Assembly (NCBI GenBank): GCA_032164245.1
Contig: JAVMKO010000007.1
Span: 868,001-932,000, forward strand
Direction of reading: 5' to 3'
Length of the DNA stretch: 64,000 nt
Source of the DNA: Sternotherus odoratus
Lineage: Eukaryota; Chordata; Testudines; Kinosternidae
In this document: positions 1 to 9,521 of the stretch, in pieces
Position numbering within the stretch: the stretch's first letter is position 1
Layout of the letters: each line of letters starts with the position of its first letter
Made by a program: the position numbers and the translations under genes
Notes under the pieces: generated by a model
What the model was told of the DNA's origin: nothing
Database searches by the model: none
What the model saw: the letters and a program-made list of their open reading frames with translations, nothing else

Positions 1-71
1 ATTTCTTTTTCACAATCAGTTATAAAGTAGAATCATATTCTCAGTTCCACAAGATTTCATAAAGAAAGAGA

Positions 72-173
72 GGAATACTTGTAGCACCTTAGAGACTAAC
101 TAGTTTATTTCAGCATAAGCTTTCGTGGGCTATAGCCCACTTCATCGGGTGCATAGAATGGAACAGAAGTAAA
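72..173 (-). repeat. PLE-type tail repeat, copy A
   Basis: This is a copy of a short interspersed repeat found about eight times in the window. On the minus strand it reads a GATGAAG core, a six-base stem around a UNUA-type loop, then GAAAGC, followed by a TTAGTCTCTAAGGTGC block. I infer that it is the 3' tail of a Penelope-like retroelement, because a related tail in this window is joined to PLE coding sequence. The copy is truncated and ends near a GGAACAGA flank. Confidence 0.6.
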
Positions 174-885
174 ATGCATTTATACACACAGAAAGAAAAA
201 GAAAAGAAATTGTACATTAGCATACCAGTTCTAAGAGGGCTGTTAAATGTAGATGGGCCATTACCACTAGGAGGAAGATACACCTTTTGAAATGGAGATC
301 TGTTGTCAGGAACTCAGGAAATGCAATTAATTACTGGAATGAGAGAACCAGTGGCCAGCCTGTGGCACCGGAGCCACATGTGGATCTTCAGAAGTTAACA
401 TGCGGCTCCTTGTCTAGGCACCAACTCTGGGGCTGGAGCTACAGGTGCCAACTTTCCAATGTGCCAGGGGGTGCTCACTGCTCAGCCCCTAGCTCTGCCA
501 CAGGCCCTGCCCCCTCCCCTGAGCCAGCCGTTCCCTTGCTCCTCCACCCCCCAGAGCCTCCTGCACACCACGAAACAGCTGATTAGAGGTGCGGGGAAGG
601 GAAGAGCTGATGGGGGCTGCTGATGTATTACTGTGGCTCCTTGGCAATGTACATTGGTAAATTCTGGCTCCTTCTCAGGCGCAGGTGGGCCACCCCTGTG
701 CTATAAGAAATTAGCAGCCCATTGTTAACTTGAGGTTAGAGCATGTTACATTTGTTTCTGTGCATTAAGGCCTTTTTTTGGCACAGTGTAGTGAAGAGTA
801 CGCATGACTGTTTTCATGTGATTTGTCCCAGGGAAGAGAAGCACAGGTAGGGGAATAATCAGGTCGGTTGTACACAGAGATGAAA
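174..885. other. no recognisable gene
   Basis: I see no convincing gene here. One open frame on the plus strand (287-586) has biased Pro/Ser-rich composition and no motif I recognise. The sequence is moderately GC-rich toward 450-560. It is probably old interspersed-repeat or unique intergenic DNA. Confidence 0.5.
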
Positions 886-1255
886 GCTGGTACGCCCCGG
901 TACGGTGGACCGGCAAGAGCCGGTGTGCTGTACCAGGGCGGATCGGCTTCCCCAGGCGCAATTTAAAGGGCCTGGAGCTCTCAGCAGCGTCTGGAGTCCC
1001 AGGCCCTTTAAATTGCTGCCAGAGCCCCCGCTGCGGGAGCCCGGGGGAGGCTGTGGTGGCAGTGTAAAGGGCCCGGGGCGGTAGGGGTGCACCGGGCTCT
1101 TTAAATAGCTCTCGGAGCCCCTTCCCTTCTACCTTCCCTAGGCTTCCAGCAACAGAGCTACCGCCCTGGGCCCTTTAAACTGCCGCCGGAGGCCGGGATG
1201 TGTGTGTGGTTGGGTTGAGGAGGAGAGTGGGAGGGAGGAGGCCCCTTACCGGTAC
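886..1255. repeat. CpG-rich interspersed repeat with repeated CCCTTTAAA blocks
   Basis: The segment is much richer in CpG than its surroundings. It has three or four copies of a GGCCCTTTAAA / CTCTTTAAA block separated by GC-rich spacers. Both ends carry GGTACG/CGGTAC-like palindromic sequence, which suggests degenerate terminal inverted repeats. It contains no credible coding frame. I interpret it as a non-autonomous DNA element, but no clear target-site duplication could be read. Confidence 0.4.
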
Positions 1256-1672
1256 GGGGGCTGGGCGGGGGCTGGCTCTGAACCCTCCCAACCCCGCCAC
1301 TTCCTCCCAAGGCCAAACCCCTTCTGGGGCGCAGAGCTGGCCCCAGTCAATCTCCCATACCAGTAAGAAAGTTAAGTTACTTTCACCCCTGGTTGCACAT
1401 TCCTTAGGTGTTGTAAGATGCTATATGGAGCATTTGTTGGTCTTTTAAGGGGCGTCAGGCTCAACTGTAGCTGTGATACAATAACTATCTCCCTACTAGT
1501 TTTTACTGGGGCGCTGATTGCAGTGATTGGACCCAGCAGGGAAAGGTCAGGAGCTACAAAGCCTGAGAGCTCAGTTGAGCGAGAGATAGGGAAGAGGTTT
1601 GCTTGAGATCCCTTCTCTTGTGGTAGGGTCTTGTAGGAGTCAGATGGAAGGAAAAGCAGGGAAAGCAGCTCC
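1256..1672. other. no recognisable gene
   Basis: Mixed-composition intergenic DNA. No motif, RNA gene or repeat terminus was recognised. The last part leads into the CR1 tail that follows. Confidence 0.5.
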
Positions 1673-1735
1673 TGCGACTAGATGACCTTCTGAGGTCTCT
1701 GCCAACCCTAATCTATGATTCTCTGATTCTCTGCT
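1673..1735 (+). mobile_element. CR1 LINE 3' tail fragment
   Basis: A short stretch reads TAGATGACCTTCTGAGGTC and then GCCAACCCTAAT, and ends in two imperfect copies of the octamer ATTCTCTG. This matches the conserved 3' end of sauropsid CR1 LINEs, which finish in a short tandem octamer rather than poly(A). Only the last 60 or so bases are present, as expected for severe 5' truncation. Confidence 0.75.
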
Positions 1736-2155
1736 GGCTGTGGAGTCTCTCTTCCACAAGGACAGTTTATGCTCATCTGATTTACAATGCTGTACTTGTT
1801 CCAGTGTGTCTTTTATTGGGTCAGCTTGTGTAGAAATATGTTTAATTGGCATGTGCTGCGCTCTTTTGAAAGCCTGGCCTCAAATGTCAAAGTGGAAGTT
1901 CTTGGGAGCTGAATTCTTCTGGGAACCTGCCCCTGACTGTGGATGCTGAGCACATGAAAGTTTTGCATCGAGCTCTTTTAGGGGAAAAACAGAAACGGCT
2001 CCCGTTCAACCGATGGGTCTTTCCTATGTTACTTACCCCAGACACAAAAACCTTGATACCCACTAGGCTACTGGAAGGCTGAAACCACTTCCTATCAGCT
2101 GACCATATTGTCTCATTGTTTCCTCTTGCTCTGTCTGTGCCGTATTTATCTGTTT
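1736..2155. other. no recognisable gene
   Basis: Intergenic sequence. The open frames on both strands around 1740-2200 are short, overlap antiparallel and show no family motif. The last 100 bases may be the degraded upstream part of the SINE/LINE tail that follows. Confidence 0.5.
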
Positions 2156-2295
2156 TCTCTTGTCTTTTATTTAGATTGTAAGCACTGCGGGCAGGGACCA
2201 TCTTTTTATTCTATGTTTGTACATTACCTACCACAGTGGGGATAATGGTAACTGTCTGGGTTCCTAGGCTTTACCTAATACTAATAATTAATAAT
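2156..2295 (+). repeat. SINE/LINE 3' tail of the MIR-like type
   Basis: The sequence AGATTGTAAGC, then GCAGGGACCATCTTTTTATTC, then TTTGTACATTACCTA, and a final AATAATTAATAATAAT run is the usual 3' end of an old amniote tRNA-SINE family with a LINE-related tail. Similar tails occur at 6605, 31816 and 33926. The tRNA-like head is not recognisable. Confidence 0.65.
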
Positions 2296-3074
2296 AATAC
2301 TATCCAAGAAATGAAACAGAATCAAGCCATGTTGTATACTTCTTATAATTATTTCACTGTTCCTACAGATAGCTTCTGTGCATGACAAACCGCTTACTTA
2401 TACGTATAGGTGTTATTTTAATCACAAAAATGTTCTTCTGTTCAGTTGAGCTAAGAATCCACAAGTTCAGATGCTTCTTCACAGCTTAGCATTCATCTTT
2501 AGGCTGTGTAGCTTTCCACTATCATTCCAGCTGCTCCTCCTGCACCATGTAACTTTTCGTGGAAACAATAATATACTGCTGCAGATTTATGCAGAAACGC
2601 AGCTATAGTATGTGGGTTTAATTCATCTGACATTGTCTAGTGGAATTCCACTGACTTCAGTAGAGTTACTCTCAATCTACACAGCTGTAATTGAGGAGAG
2701 ACTCAAACTCTGTCTCCTGGGTTATGAATATACATTGTAAATTGATATTTATTTTTTTATAACAAATGCTCATGTGAAATGGAATAGTGTGCAAGACAAC
2801 TGTAATGGTAAATCAACACCAGGGAAAGTTTTTGGGCTAATAACTAGTACAGTCAAGCTTTTTATATATCCTTTCTCTATAAGGATGCTATACATAATAC
2901 AAGGATAAAGAGGGGCTGATCCAAGGGAAGCTTCCCATTGACTCCAAGGGGCCATGAAGCGGGCCTAGAAACAAAGAATAAAATGTCAACATGTTTACTG
3001 ATAAGTGACATGCAGAGAGAACAACTGCAAAAACAGGAATGCAGGGGCTGATTAACCCACCCTGGCATGAAGAA
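2296..3074. other. no recognisable gene
   Basis: AT-rich intergenic DNA. Short open frames occur on the minus strand (2770-3068) without recognisable domains. Confidence 0.5.
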
Positions 3075-3175
3075 TGAGGAGTACTTGTAGCACCTTAGAG
3101 ACTAACCAATTTATTTGGGCATCAGCTTCCATGGGCTAAAACCAACTTCATCAGACGCATAGAGTGGAACATACA
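3075..3175 (-). repeat. PLE-type tail repeat, copy B
   Basis: This is the same family as the copy at 72-173, in the same antisense orientation, and more diverged. The stem arms read GTTGGT and GCCCAT on the minus strand. It ends in GGAACATACAGC and runs into an AAAT microsatellite. Confidence 0.6.
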
Positions 3176-3180
3176 GCAGG

Positions 3181-3220
3181 AAAATAAATAAATAAATAAA
3201 TGAATGAATAAATAAATAAA
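3181..3220. repeat. (AAAT)n microsatellite
   Basis: About ten tandem AAAT/GAAT units directly follow the PLE-type tail. The array may have grown from the A-rich end of that insertion. Confidence 0.85.
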
Positions 3221-3640
3221 CACAGAGAGAACATGAAAAGATGGGGGTCGCCTAGGATGTTTTATCTTGCCATTGTCAAATTTGGGAGGAAACCCCATGA
3301 AAGCACTGGACTAGTAAATACATGATTTGGGCACGGTGAGCACTCAGTTGCCTGAATTTGAAAGACAAGTAGTAATAAGAATATGTAATTTCAAAAGCTA
3401 AACTTTCAGGGTCACATTTTTCAAAAGTGCTCAGTTCCCATGTAGGTAACTCAATAAATTGTCAGATTTTTCCAAGCAAGCTCCTGCACCTAGGTCCAAC
3501 TTTTCAACGGTGCCGAGCACTCCGGAGCTCCTACTACTTTCGGTGACAGCTCCTCGGTGTTCAGCACTCCTAAAGTCTTACTCATGTACATAGAGCCACA
3601 TCTCTTCCCGTGCAGGAATCCTCTATCAAAGAGGATATTT
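3221..3640. other. no recognisable gene; possible very old repeat
   Basis: No coding signal. The segment around 3410-3560, with TTTTCAAAAGTGCTCAG and later CACCTAGGTCC, resembles the 29695-29790 stretch, which also combines TTTTCAAAA, GGCACCT and GCTCAG. Both could be remnants of one ancient repeat. Confidence 0.4.
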
Positions 3641-3653
3641 TTCAGCCATAAGT

Positions 3654-3980
3654 GTGCTCAGTGCAGTAACACTTACACAGACAGATGTTTTTTATCATCT
3701 TCTCTCTGGCAAAGCCTTCCACATTAGGGATTTTATCTCATGCACTGTGAGCAGGGTCATGCACATCTTAAAATACCCCTGTGGATTGGTTTATGTGGGT
3801 ATCACCAGCTGCCAACTCAAACAATGTATGACTGAAATGGAGAGGTCTTTTCATGGGGATGATAAAGAATATCCTGTGGCAGCTCATTTGAATGTACTCC
3901 ACCAAGATGTTTCCACTCTCCAAGTTAACTGGAAATGAAAAAGTGAGATTATCATACAGAGCAGGGATGGTTCAGACACA
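3654..3980 (+). pseudogene. decayed Penelope-like element, GIY-YIG endonuclease domain
   Basis: The open frame from 3654 to 3938 encodes the C-terminal endonuclease of a Penelope-like retroelement, which nicks target DNA during insertion. Residues 23-34 (HIRDFISCTVSR) and 42-50 (PCGLVYVGI) match the usual PLE block of an IRDFISCT-like strand followed by CPCGLxYVGKT, the GIY-YIG core. Residues 74-79 (PVAAHL) match the downstream PVA-HF segment. The position expected to hold the catalytic arginine after the core (about residue 58, within QLKQCMTE) is cysteine, and the usual glutamate-histidine pair reads glutamate-methionine. The reverse transcriptase is not visible upstream. The frame closes early, at 3938. 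I consider it a dead 5'-truncated copy; the family assignment is by motif. Confidence 0.65.
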
Positions 3981-4460
3981 GGCTGTCTTTAAAGAACACT
4001 TGGATGTGGATTGTCTGCCTGCTCAGTTTATTTTAACTTTGTTTTATTTTTCCAAACGGTGTGAAGGAGGAGGAGGAATTCTGCCGTTGTTCTTTCTTTC
4101 AGAATTTCTTTGCCTGGTAGTTTTCCTCTTTAAAGAGCCGATTCTGATCTGCCCCATGGTGAGTATGCACCATCCAAGTAACCTCCTCCTCCATTCCGCT
4201 GTCAGTGGGAGGTTCAGAATAGCAGTTTTGGGGGAAGATCCCTAGCTGCTGTCATGTTGAATTGATCTATTCTACTCCAAGAGCATCAAGCAGCAGTTGT
4301 GCTCCTTGATGTGTTCTGTCCCAGTTCACTCCTCAAGACTCCACACCACTCCCTGCACAGAGCTGTGTGTAGATTACATGACACGTCCCTAAATCATGTG
4401 ATGTCTCTATTACAATATTGATTGGGTCTTGCACTGTATGCGTACAGCTAGGTGGCTTGG
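3981..4460. other. no recognisable gene
   Basis: Sequence downstream of the PLE remnant. The open frame 3892-4245 overlaps it in another frame and shows no motif. It may include non-coding PLE sequence. Confidence 0.45.
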
Positions 4461-5264
4461 ATTAGGGCTGGGTGGATCATTTTTGCCAAACAATAGGAAT
4501 AAACTCAAATGTTTTCCCAAACTAAAAACAAACACAATTTTTTTTAGTTTCTTTTTTAATTTATGTAATTGTTTGCTTCATCTTTCCTTGTCTCTTCACT
4601 TCTTTGTTCTGTTTGGAAGCAGACTTAGCAAAACTAGGGATGGGTTTGAACTGAAGTCTAAATACAAAAGTTCTGCCTAGCTGGGAGAAATTAAATAGTT
4701 TTGATTTGCTGGGAGTTCTGTGAATGTTTCCTTTGATTTCAAGCCACATGAGTTTGCATCCCTAGAATTACGTTTTCCATAGTGCTAGGTGTGGGTTTAC
4801 AAAAATAAAAAGTCTGGAACTGAAGCTCCGTTGCCTCTCTGGAGTTTCACTTAATTTTGCACAATGGCATGAAAACCACAGTCCCTGCAAAACCATCATT
4901 CATCTTCGGTTCCCTCAAAACTTACCCAAGGTTGCCTAAAACATCCTCAAGGATTCATGAACTCCAGTGAATCTCTCAACAAACCTGGTCTGAGTTGCAA
5001 GTTTTTAACAAACCTCCAAACCAGGTGAATTTTTTTTAGTGTTGGGGTTTTGTTGAGAACATGTTTTCATAGCTGAATGAGAAGCTGTTTTGACAGATTT
5101 TGTAACAGAGTACATGCAGGAGGTGTCATGCTGGAAATCTTGTGAGATTTGCAAATTAGTTTTAAGTACTCAAGAGGTTTGGATTAGATTCACTTAGACA
5201 TCTGAACTTTTGGATGATCATTCAGAATGAATTGCCAAACATTTGAGGCACATCCATCCCTAAT
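4461..5264. repeat. candidate DNA element with ATTAGGG inverted termini
   Basis: The left end reads ATTAGGGCTGG, with GCCAAAC about 20 bases inside. The right end reads CATCCCTAAT, with GCCAAAC placed similarly inside, so the two flanks are imperfect inverted repeats. A shorter pair, CTAGGGATG at 4634 and CATCCCTAG ending at 4765, lies within. The interior is AT-rich and has no coding frame of interest. No confident target-site duplication was found, so this could also be two diverged elements. Confidence 0.35.
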
Positions 5265-5483
5265 CAGAGTAGATCTACTTTTGATCGATTGAGTGATAGG
5301 TTTCCTATTAATAATGATGAATAGCAATAATATACATTCTTTCTTGTTCTGCTTTGAGAATAGCTACCAAGAAGAATGAATTAGTACAGATGGAAATTCA
5401 GATCACTTTATCTTTTTGTCCTTGGCTTGCTTCTCTACCAATATTGAACTTTAACATATCTATATATATAAAAGTCAAATGGT

Positions 5484-5548
5484 GTATGCGTGCGTGTATG
5501 TATGCGTGCGTGGATGTATGCGTGCGTGGATGTATGTGTGGATGTATG
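5484..5548. repeat. (GTATGCGTGC)n microsatellite in Helitron
   Basis: Imperfect alternation of TGTATGCGTGCG and GGATGTATG units just inside the 5' end of the Helitron. The second copy holds a shorter array at 8006-8030. Confidence 0.8.
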
Positions 5549-5829
5549 CTTACTCCTTCCACACCGTTTGAGCTAAAGACTTGAAATTTGGTACAGTTAG
5601 AGGTCTTGGGGTCCTAATGACCGTAAGAGTCGAAAATTTTTCAAATCTCACCTCTGACGCCCCCCAGGGGTGAAATTCTGGGCAGCTGCTGTTCTCTGTG
5701 ACATAGTTATGATGTCATAATACCCCCTCCCAACAGACACCGCACTCGCTCAGCTCTCTGCCCCCTCCCCCCTCCAACGGACCCCGGAATCCCTCAGCTC
5801 TCTGCCCCCTCCCCACCTCTGATGGACCC

Positions 5830-6365
5830 AAGTTGGGTTTGATCGGAGGGTAAGTGAGGTGGGGGTGTCGGGTTTGGTCGGGGGGGGGTGAGGTGGGGGT
5901 GTCGGGTTTGGTCGGGGGGTAAGTGAGCTGGGGGTGTTGGGTTTGGTCTGGGGGGGTGGGAAGGTGTCTGGGTGGGTAAGGGGTGAGGTGTGGGGGTTGG
6001 GGTTGGTCAGGGGGTGTTGGGTTTGGTGGGGGGGTAAGGTGGGGGTGTTGGGTTTGTTTGGAGGGGTGATGAGGGGGGTCGGGGTTGGTCGAGGGGTAAG
6101 TGAGGTGTGGGTGTCGGGTTTGTTTGTGGTGGTAGGTAGGGGTGTCGGGTTTGGTTGGGGGGGGAAGTGAGGTGGGTGTGTCAGGTTTGGTCTACGGGGG
6201 GTGAGGTGTGGGTGTTGGTCAGGGGGTGTTAGGGTTGGTAGGGGGTGACGTGGGGGTGTTGGGTTTGGGTGGGGGGGTGAAAATGTGAGTCGGGGTTGGT
6301 CGAGGGGTAAGTGAGGTGGGGGTGTCGGGTTTGGTCGGGGGGGTGAGGTGGGGGTGTCAGGTTTG
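5830..6365 (+). repeat. G/T-rich minisatellite inside Helitron
   Basis: Imperfect units of about 35-42 bases built from TGAGGTGGGGGTGTCGGGTTT and GGTCGGGGGG are repeated more than ten times. The minus-strand open frame 5750-6379 (Pro/Thr/His repeats) and a Gly/Val-rich plus frame are artefacts of this array. The plus strand has many G-runs and could form G-quadruplexes. Confidence 0.8.
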
Positions 6366-6604
6366 CTCTCTGCCCCCATCCAACGGACCCCGCACTCGCT
6401 CAGCTGTCTGCCCCTTCCCCACCTCCGACTGACCCGAGCAACGCCGGGTATTTTCGCTAGTCTAAAATAAAACTAAGGGTGGGATTTTGTAAAGCATTTG
6501 GTGTCGACCTAACATTGGGTCCCACCAAAAGCAATGAAATCCCAGATTATGTCAACAGAAACAATTAGGCCATTGCTGAGCACTTCTGAAAATCCCTCTC
6601 AAAG

Positions 6605-6760
6605 CTAACAGTTTTATTTATTTGTATTCTTCTAGCACCTAGCAGTCCTCATCAAGGACCAGGTCCACATTGTGATAGGTTCTGTAGAACCACAGAACAA
6701 AAAGATGGTCCCTACACCAAGGAGCTTAAGACAAGAGATAGATACAGCCTGAATGAGAAA
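6605..6760 (-). repeat. MIR-like SINE 3' tail, antisense
   Basis: Read on the minus strand it gives GGGACCATCTTTTTGTTCTG, then the ACAGAACC and GTGCTAG-like blocks seen in the tails at 2156 and 33926. The tRNA-like head was not identified. Confidence 0.6.
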
Positions 6761-7151
6761 TACAAGGAAACAATAACATATTACTGGTCAGCATGATAGT
6801 CTGTGGTCTCAATAGACTAACTGTTAAGATTTTTCTAGGCGTCATTGCAAAGGAGAGTTGTTCAAATAGTACATGGCCCCTCATAATGCTTATGGTATTT
6901 TCCATGTTTTGCTTATGGTATTTTCCATGTTTTGCAAATGATCCACTAATTTTTTGCACAATAATTTCTTGGATCCTAAATCTGGTCCTTTCTAAGGCAT
7001 AGCTTGTTTACATTTACAGCTTTCTCTGATTATTCCTTGCCTATTTACATTGTTGGAAGATTTGCAGATCTTTAGTTAATTGGCTGGTCTATTAAACAGA
7101 TCTTTTCCATCCTGCCAACCGGGACAAAAAAAATCTTAATTTATTTTTCCC
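6761..7151. other. no recognisable gene
   Basis: AT-rich intergenic DNA with a small direct duplication (GCTTATGGTATTTTCCATG, twice, at 6888-6930). Confidence 0.5.
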
Positions 7152-7722
7152 TGTGTAATGGGGGCTGCTACTCACTGTTCAGTGGCGCCTCCTAATGGCT
7201 CATCTGTGGAAATCGTCACCACTGGTCACATCCTGTTCTGCAGTTGCTCAATCCATTGCCTCAGACGTTTGCTCTGTGGCCCCTTGCTCACTGGCCAGGA
7301 CCTGCTGCAGTGCCTCTCCTTCATGGCTTAGCTGTCTATCCAGGTCACAATTGTCCTCCCCTTACAAAGTCTCAGAGTCTCTTTCCACAACGTCATAAGC
7401 AGTCTCCATATCCACTATTGCAGTGGCTGGCAGGGGAACCCGGGCCCACCCTCTACTCCAGGTTCCACTCAAGAACCCTCTCACCAGTGGTGCAGGTCTA
7501 TGCTCGCAGCCTTTCTAGCACCTTCTCTGGACTGCTGCCTACACACTGCACTTTTCAGGCTCCTACTCCCCCCTTGTATTGGGTACTGTGACAACAGCCT
7601 TAACTCCCTGCCTGTTTCCCCACATGAGCATCACTGTCAATTAGTATCATTTCTCCTTAGCTCCTCAGCAGGTGCAGCCTAAGGCTAACTGGCCTCTCTT
7701 GTGGGGTGAATACCCCATCATA
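7152..7722. repeat. LTR-like repeat candidate
   Basis: A C/T-rich segment of uniform style begins TGTGTAATGGGGG and ends TACCCCATCATA, so its ends are roughly inverted (TGTAATGGGG and CCCCATCATA). This is the pattern of a retroelement LTR with TG...CA-like ends. The open frames inside (7195-7682) are Ser/Pro/Leu-rich in all frames and not protein-like. I found no clean short target duplication, so the call is tentative. Confidence 0.35.
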
Positions 7723-7982
7723 CTCCTATAAAGATGAGATTTGTCTTAGCCCACTTCAGTACCCATTGGAAATGTGAAATATACATAAAGGAAAGAATTC
7801 TAATCAAATTAAAATATTCTATCAGAACTTTTAAAATGTGAATAAAGTATAAGTAAGTAGCTGAAGAACAAAACAATGTTTTAGTAGACTCTAAAGAATC
7901 TTTTGTAGGCTGCTTACCAAAGGTTGTTTGCAAGATTAATATAGTCTAATAAAGCACTGAGTATAATAAAAGTTACCCAAAA

Positions 7983-9310
7983 TCTATATATATAAAAGTC
8001 AAATGGTGTATGCGTGTATGTATGTGCGCTTACTCCTTCCACACCGTTTGAGCTAGAGACTTGAAATTTGGTACAGTTAGAGGTCTTAGGGTCAGGGCTG
8101 GCGACAGAAATTTGGGGGGCCCCTACTTTGATAGTTTGGGGCCCCCCAGCCCAGCCGGGGCTTCCCCAGCCCATCCGCCCCCCCCAGCCCAGCCGACAGC
8201 GGATGGGGGCCCCCCCAGCCCAGCCGCCCCCCCCCCCACGGCTGCCCCCCCCCAGCCCAGCCCAGCCCAGCCTAGCCGGTGCTCCCCTCCCCCCAGCCCA
8301 GCCGACAGCGGATGGGGGCCCCCCCAGCCCAGCCCAGCCGGCGCTCCCCTCCCCCCAGCCCAGCCGACAGCGGCTGGGCCCCCCCCAGCCAAACCGGCGC
8401 TCCCCTCCCCCCAGCCCAGCCGACAGCGGATGGGCCCCCCCCACCAGCCCAGCCGCCCCCCCCCCAGCCCAGGTGACAGCGGCTGCCCCCCCCCCAGCCC
8501 AGCCGGCGCCCCCCCCCTCCCCCGGGCAGGGAGAGCTGCGTGAGACGCCCTTTCTCCCCCCTCCCCCCCAGCGCTGCTGCTGCCGGCCGGGCTCACAGCT
8601 CCTGCTGGAGCCAGCCTCGCGTGTCCGGAGGAGAGCCGCGCCGTCTCCCCGCCCCTTCCCCGCTCTCCAGGTCTGGCGACAAGGGGGGACACAACGGGTA
8701 CAGCTGTGTACCGGGGCCCCCCTAAAGTCGGGGGGCCCGGTACAGCTGTACCCGTAGTACCCCCCTGTCGCCGGCCCTGCTTAGGGTCCTAATCAGGGTA
8801 AGAGTCGAAAAATTTTCAAATCTCACCTCTGATGCCCCCCAGGGGTGAAATTATTTAAAGGCCAATCACATCAGCTGGGCAGCTGCTGTTCTCTGTGACA
8901 TAGTTATGATGTCATAATACCCCCTCCAACGGACCCCGCACTCGCTCAGCTCTCTGCCCCTCCCCCCTCCAACGGACCCCGCACTCGCTCAGCTCTCTGC
9001 CCCCTCCCCACCTCTGACGGACCCCGCACTCGCTCAGCTCTCTGCCCCCTCCCCACCTCCGACGGACCCGAGTTAGGTTTGGTTGGCAGGTAAGTGAGGT
9101 GGGGGTGTCGGGTTTGGTCGGGGGTGAGGTGGGGGTGTCGGGTTTGGTCGGGGGGGGGGGGTAAGTGAGCCGGGGGTGTCGGGTTTGGTTGGGGGGGTGG
9201 GAAGGTGTCTGGGTGGGTAAGGGGTGAGGTGTGGGTGTTGGGGTTGGTCAGGGGGTGTTGGGTTTGGTGGGGGGGTAAGGTGGGGGGTTGGGTTTGGTTG
9301 GGGGAGTGAG
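7983..9310 (+). mobile_element. non-autonomous Helitron, second copy, interrupted by hAT
   Basis: The start TCTATATATATAAAAGTCAA follows an A and is identical to the copy at 5459. The CACCGTTTGAGCTAGAGACTT block and the GACATAGTTATGATGTCAT block also match. A hAT element interrupts it at 8093-8779. The direct repeats of CAACGGACCCCGCACTCGCT (8930-9060) are amplified relative to the first copy, and the G/T-rich minisatellite follows. The expected hairpin and CTAG end is not found. The homology fades near 9310 into CpG-rich DNA, so the 3' end is lost or replaced. Confidence 0.7.
8093..8779 (+). mobile_element. non-autonomous hAT element, GC-rich family, copy 1
   Basis: Terminal inverted repeats CAGGGCTGGCGACA and TGTCGCCGGCCCTG bound a 687-base element. 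It is flanked by the perfect 8-bp duplication CTTAGGGT (8085-8092 and 8780-8787), the hAT signature. The uninterrupted sequence is seen in the first Helitron, where AGGTCTTGGGGTCCTAAT runs through the site. The interior is a tandem array of CCCAGCCCAGCCGACAGCGG-type units with long C runs, then a CpG-rich segment, then CTAAAGTCGGGGGGCCCGG near the right end. It encodes no transposase. The long Pro-rich and Gly-rich frames on both strands are composition artefacts. Confidence 0.88.
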
Positions 9311-9521
9311 GAGGGGCGGCCGGGTGAGGGGGGCGCCGCGGGGGCAGTTACCGGACTCACGAGGCTCAAAAAATTGGCGGAGCCGTGTGGGTCGCTGCGC
9401 CACGCCCTGGCCGGGCTGTGGGCGCCTCACGTACAGCCGGGACTAGCCAGGCGCTCCACTCCGTGTCCCTGGGTCATTGCCTCGCCCCCCCCCCCCCCCG
9501 CGCAAAGGGCAAAGGCAAAGT
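9311..9521. other. CpG-rich segment between Helitron remnant and MITE
   Basis: A dense CpG stretch (CGCCGCGG, GCGCCACGCCC, GGGCGCCTCACG) unlike the Helitron or the following CR1. It has no credible coding frame. It could be the end of another GC-rich repeat or host DNA joined to the Helitron copy. Confidence 0.4.

Larger units (their letters stand above)
5459..6460 (+). mobile_element. non-autonomous Helitron, complete copy
   Basis: The element starts TCTATATATATAAAAGTC after an A and ends in a hairpin (ACCCG, loop, CGGGT at 6432-6449) followed by CTAG and then T. This fits the Helitron rules: 5' TC, a 3' hairpin close to a CTRR end, insertion between A and T, and no target duplication. It has no Rep/helicase gene, so it depends on an autonomous partner. 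Inside are a TGTATGCGTGCG microsatellite, a conserved 180-base block with CACCGTTTGAGCT and GACATAGTTATGATGTCAT, and a long G-rich minisatellite. A second copy begins at 7983. Confidence 0.8.

Noticed and set aside
4461..5264. Telomere-like TTAGGG sequence
   Set aside because: Only single occurrences at element ends; no tandem TTAGGG array.
5750..6379. 209-codon Pro/Thr/His-rich frame on the minus strand
   Set aside because: It reads the G-rich minisatellite of the Helitron; no start context, no domain, and the same array gives open frames on the other strand.
8085..8092. Helitron target-site duplication
   Set aside because: Helitrons make none; the 8-bp repeat here belongs to the hAT inserted in the Helitron.
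8061..8757. Several long overlapping Pro/Ala and Gly-rich frames on both strands
   Set aside because: They lie within a hAT element made of C-rich tandem units; all frames are open because stop codons need A/T.
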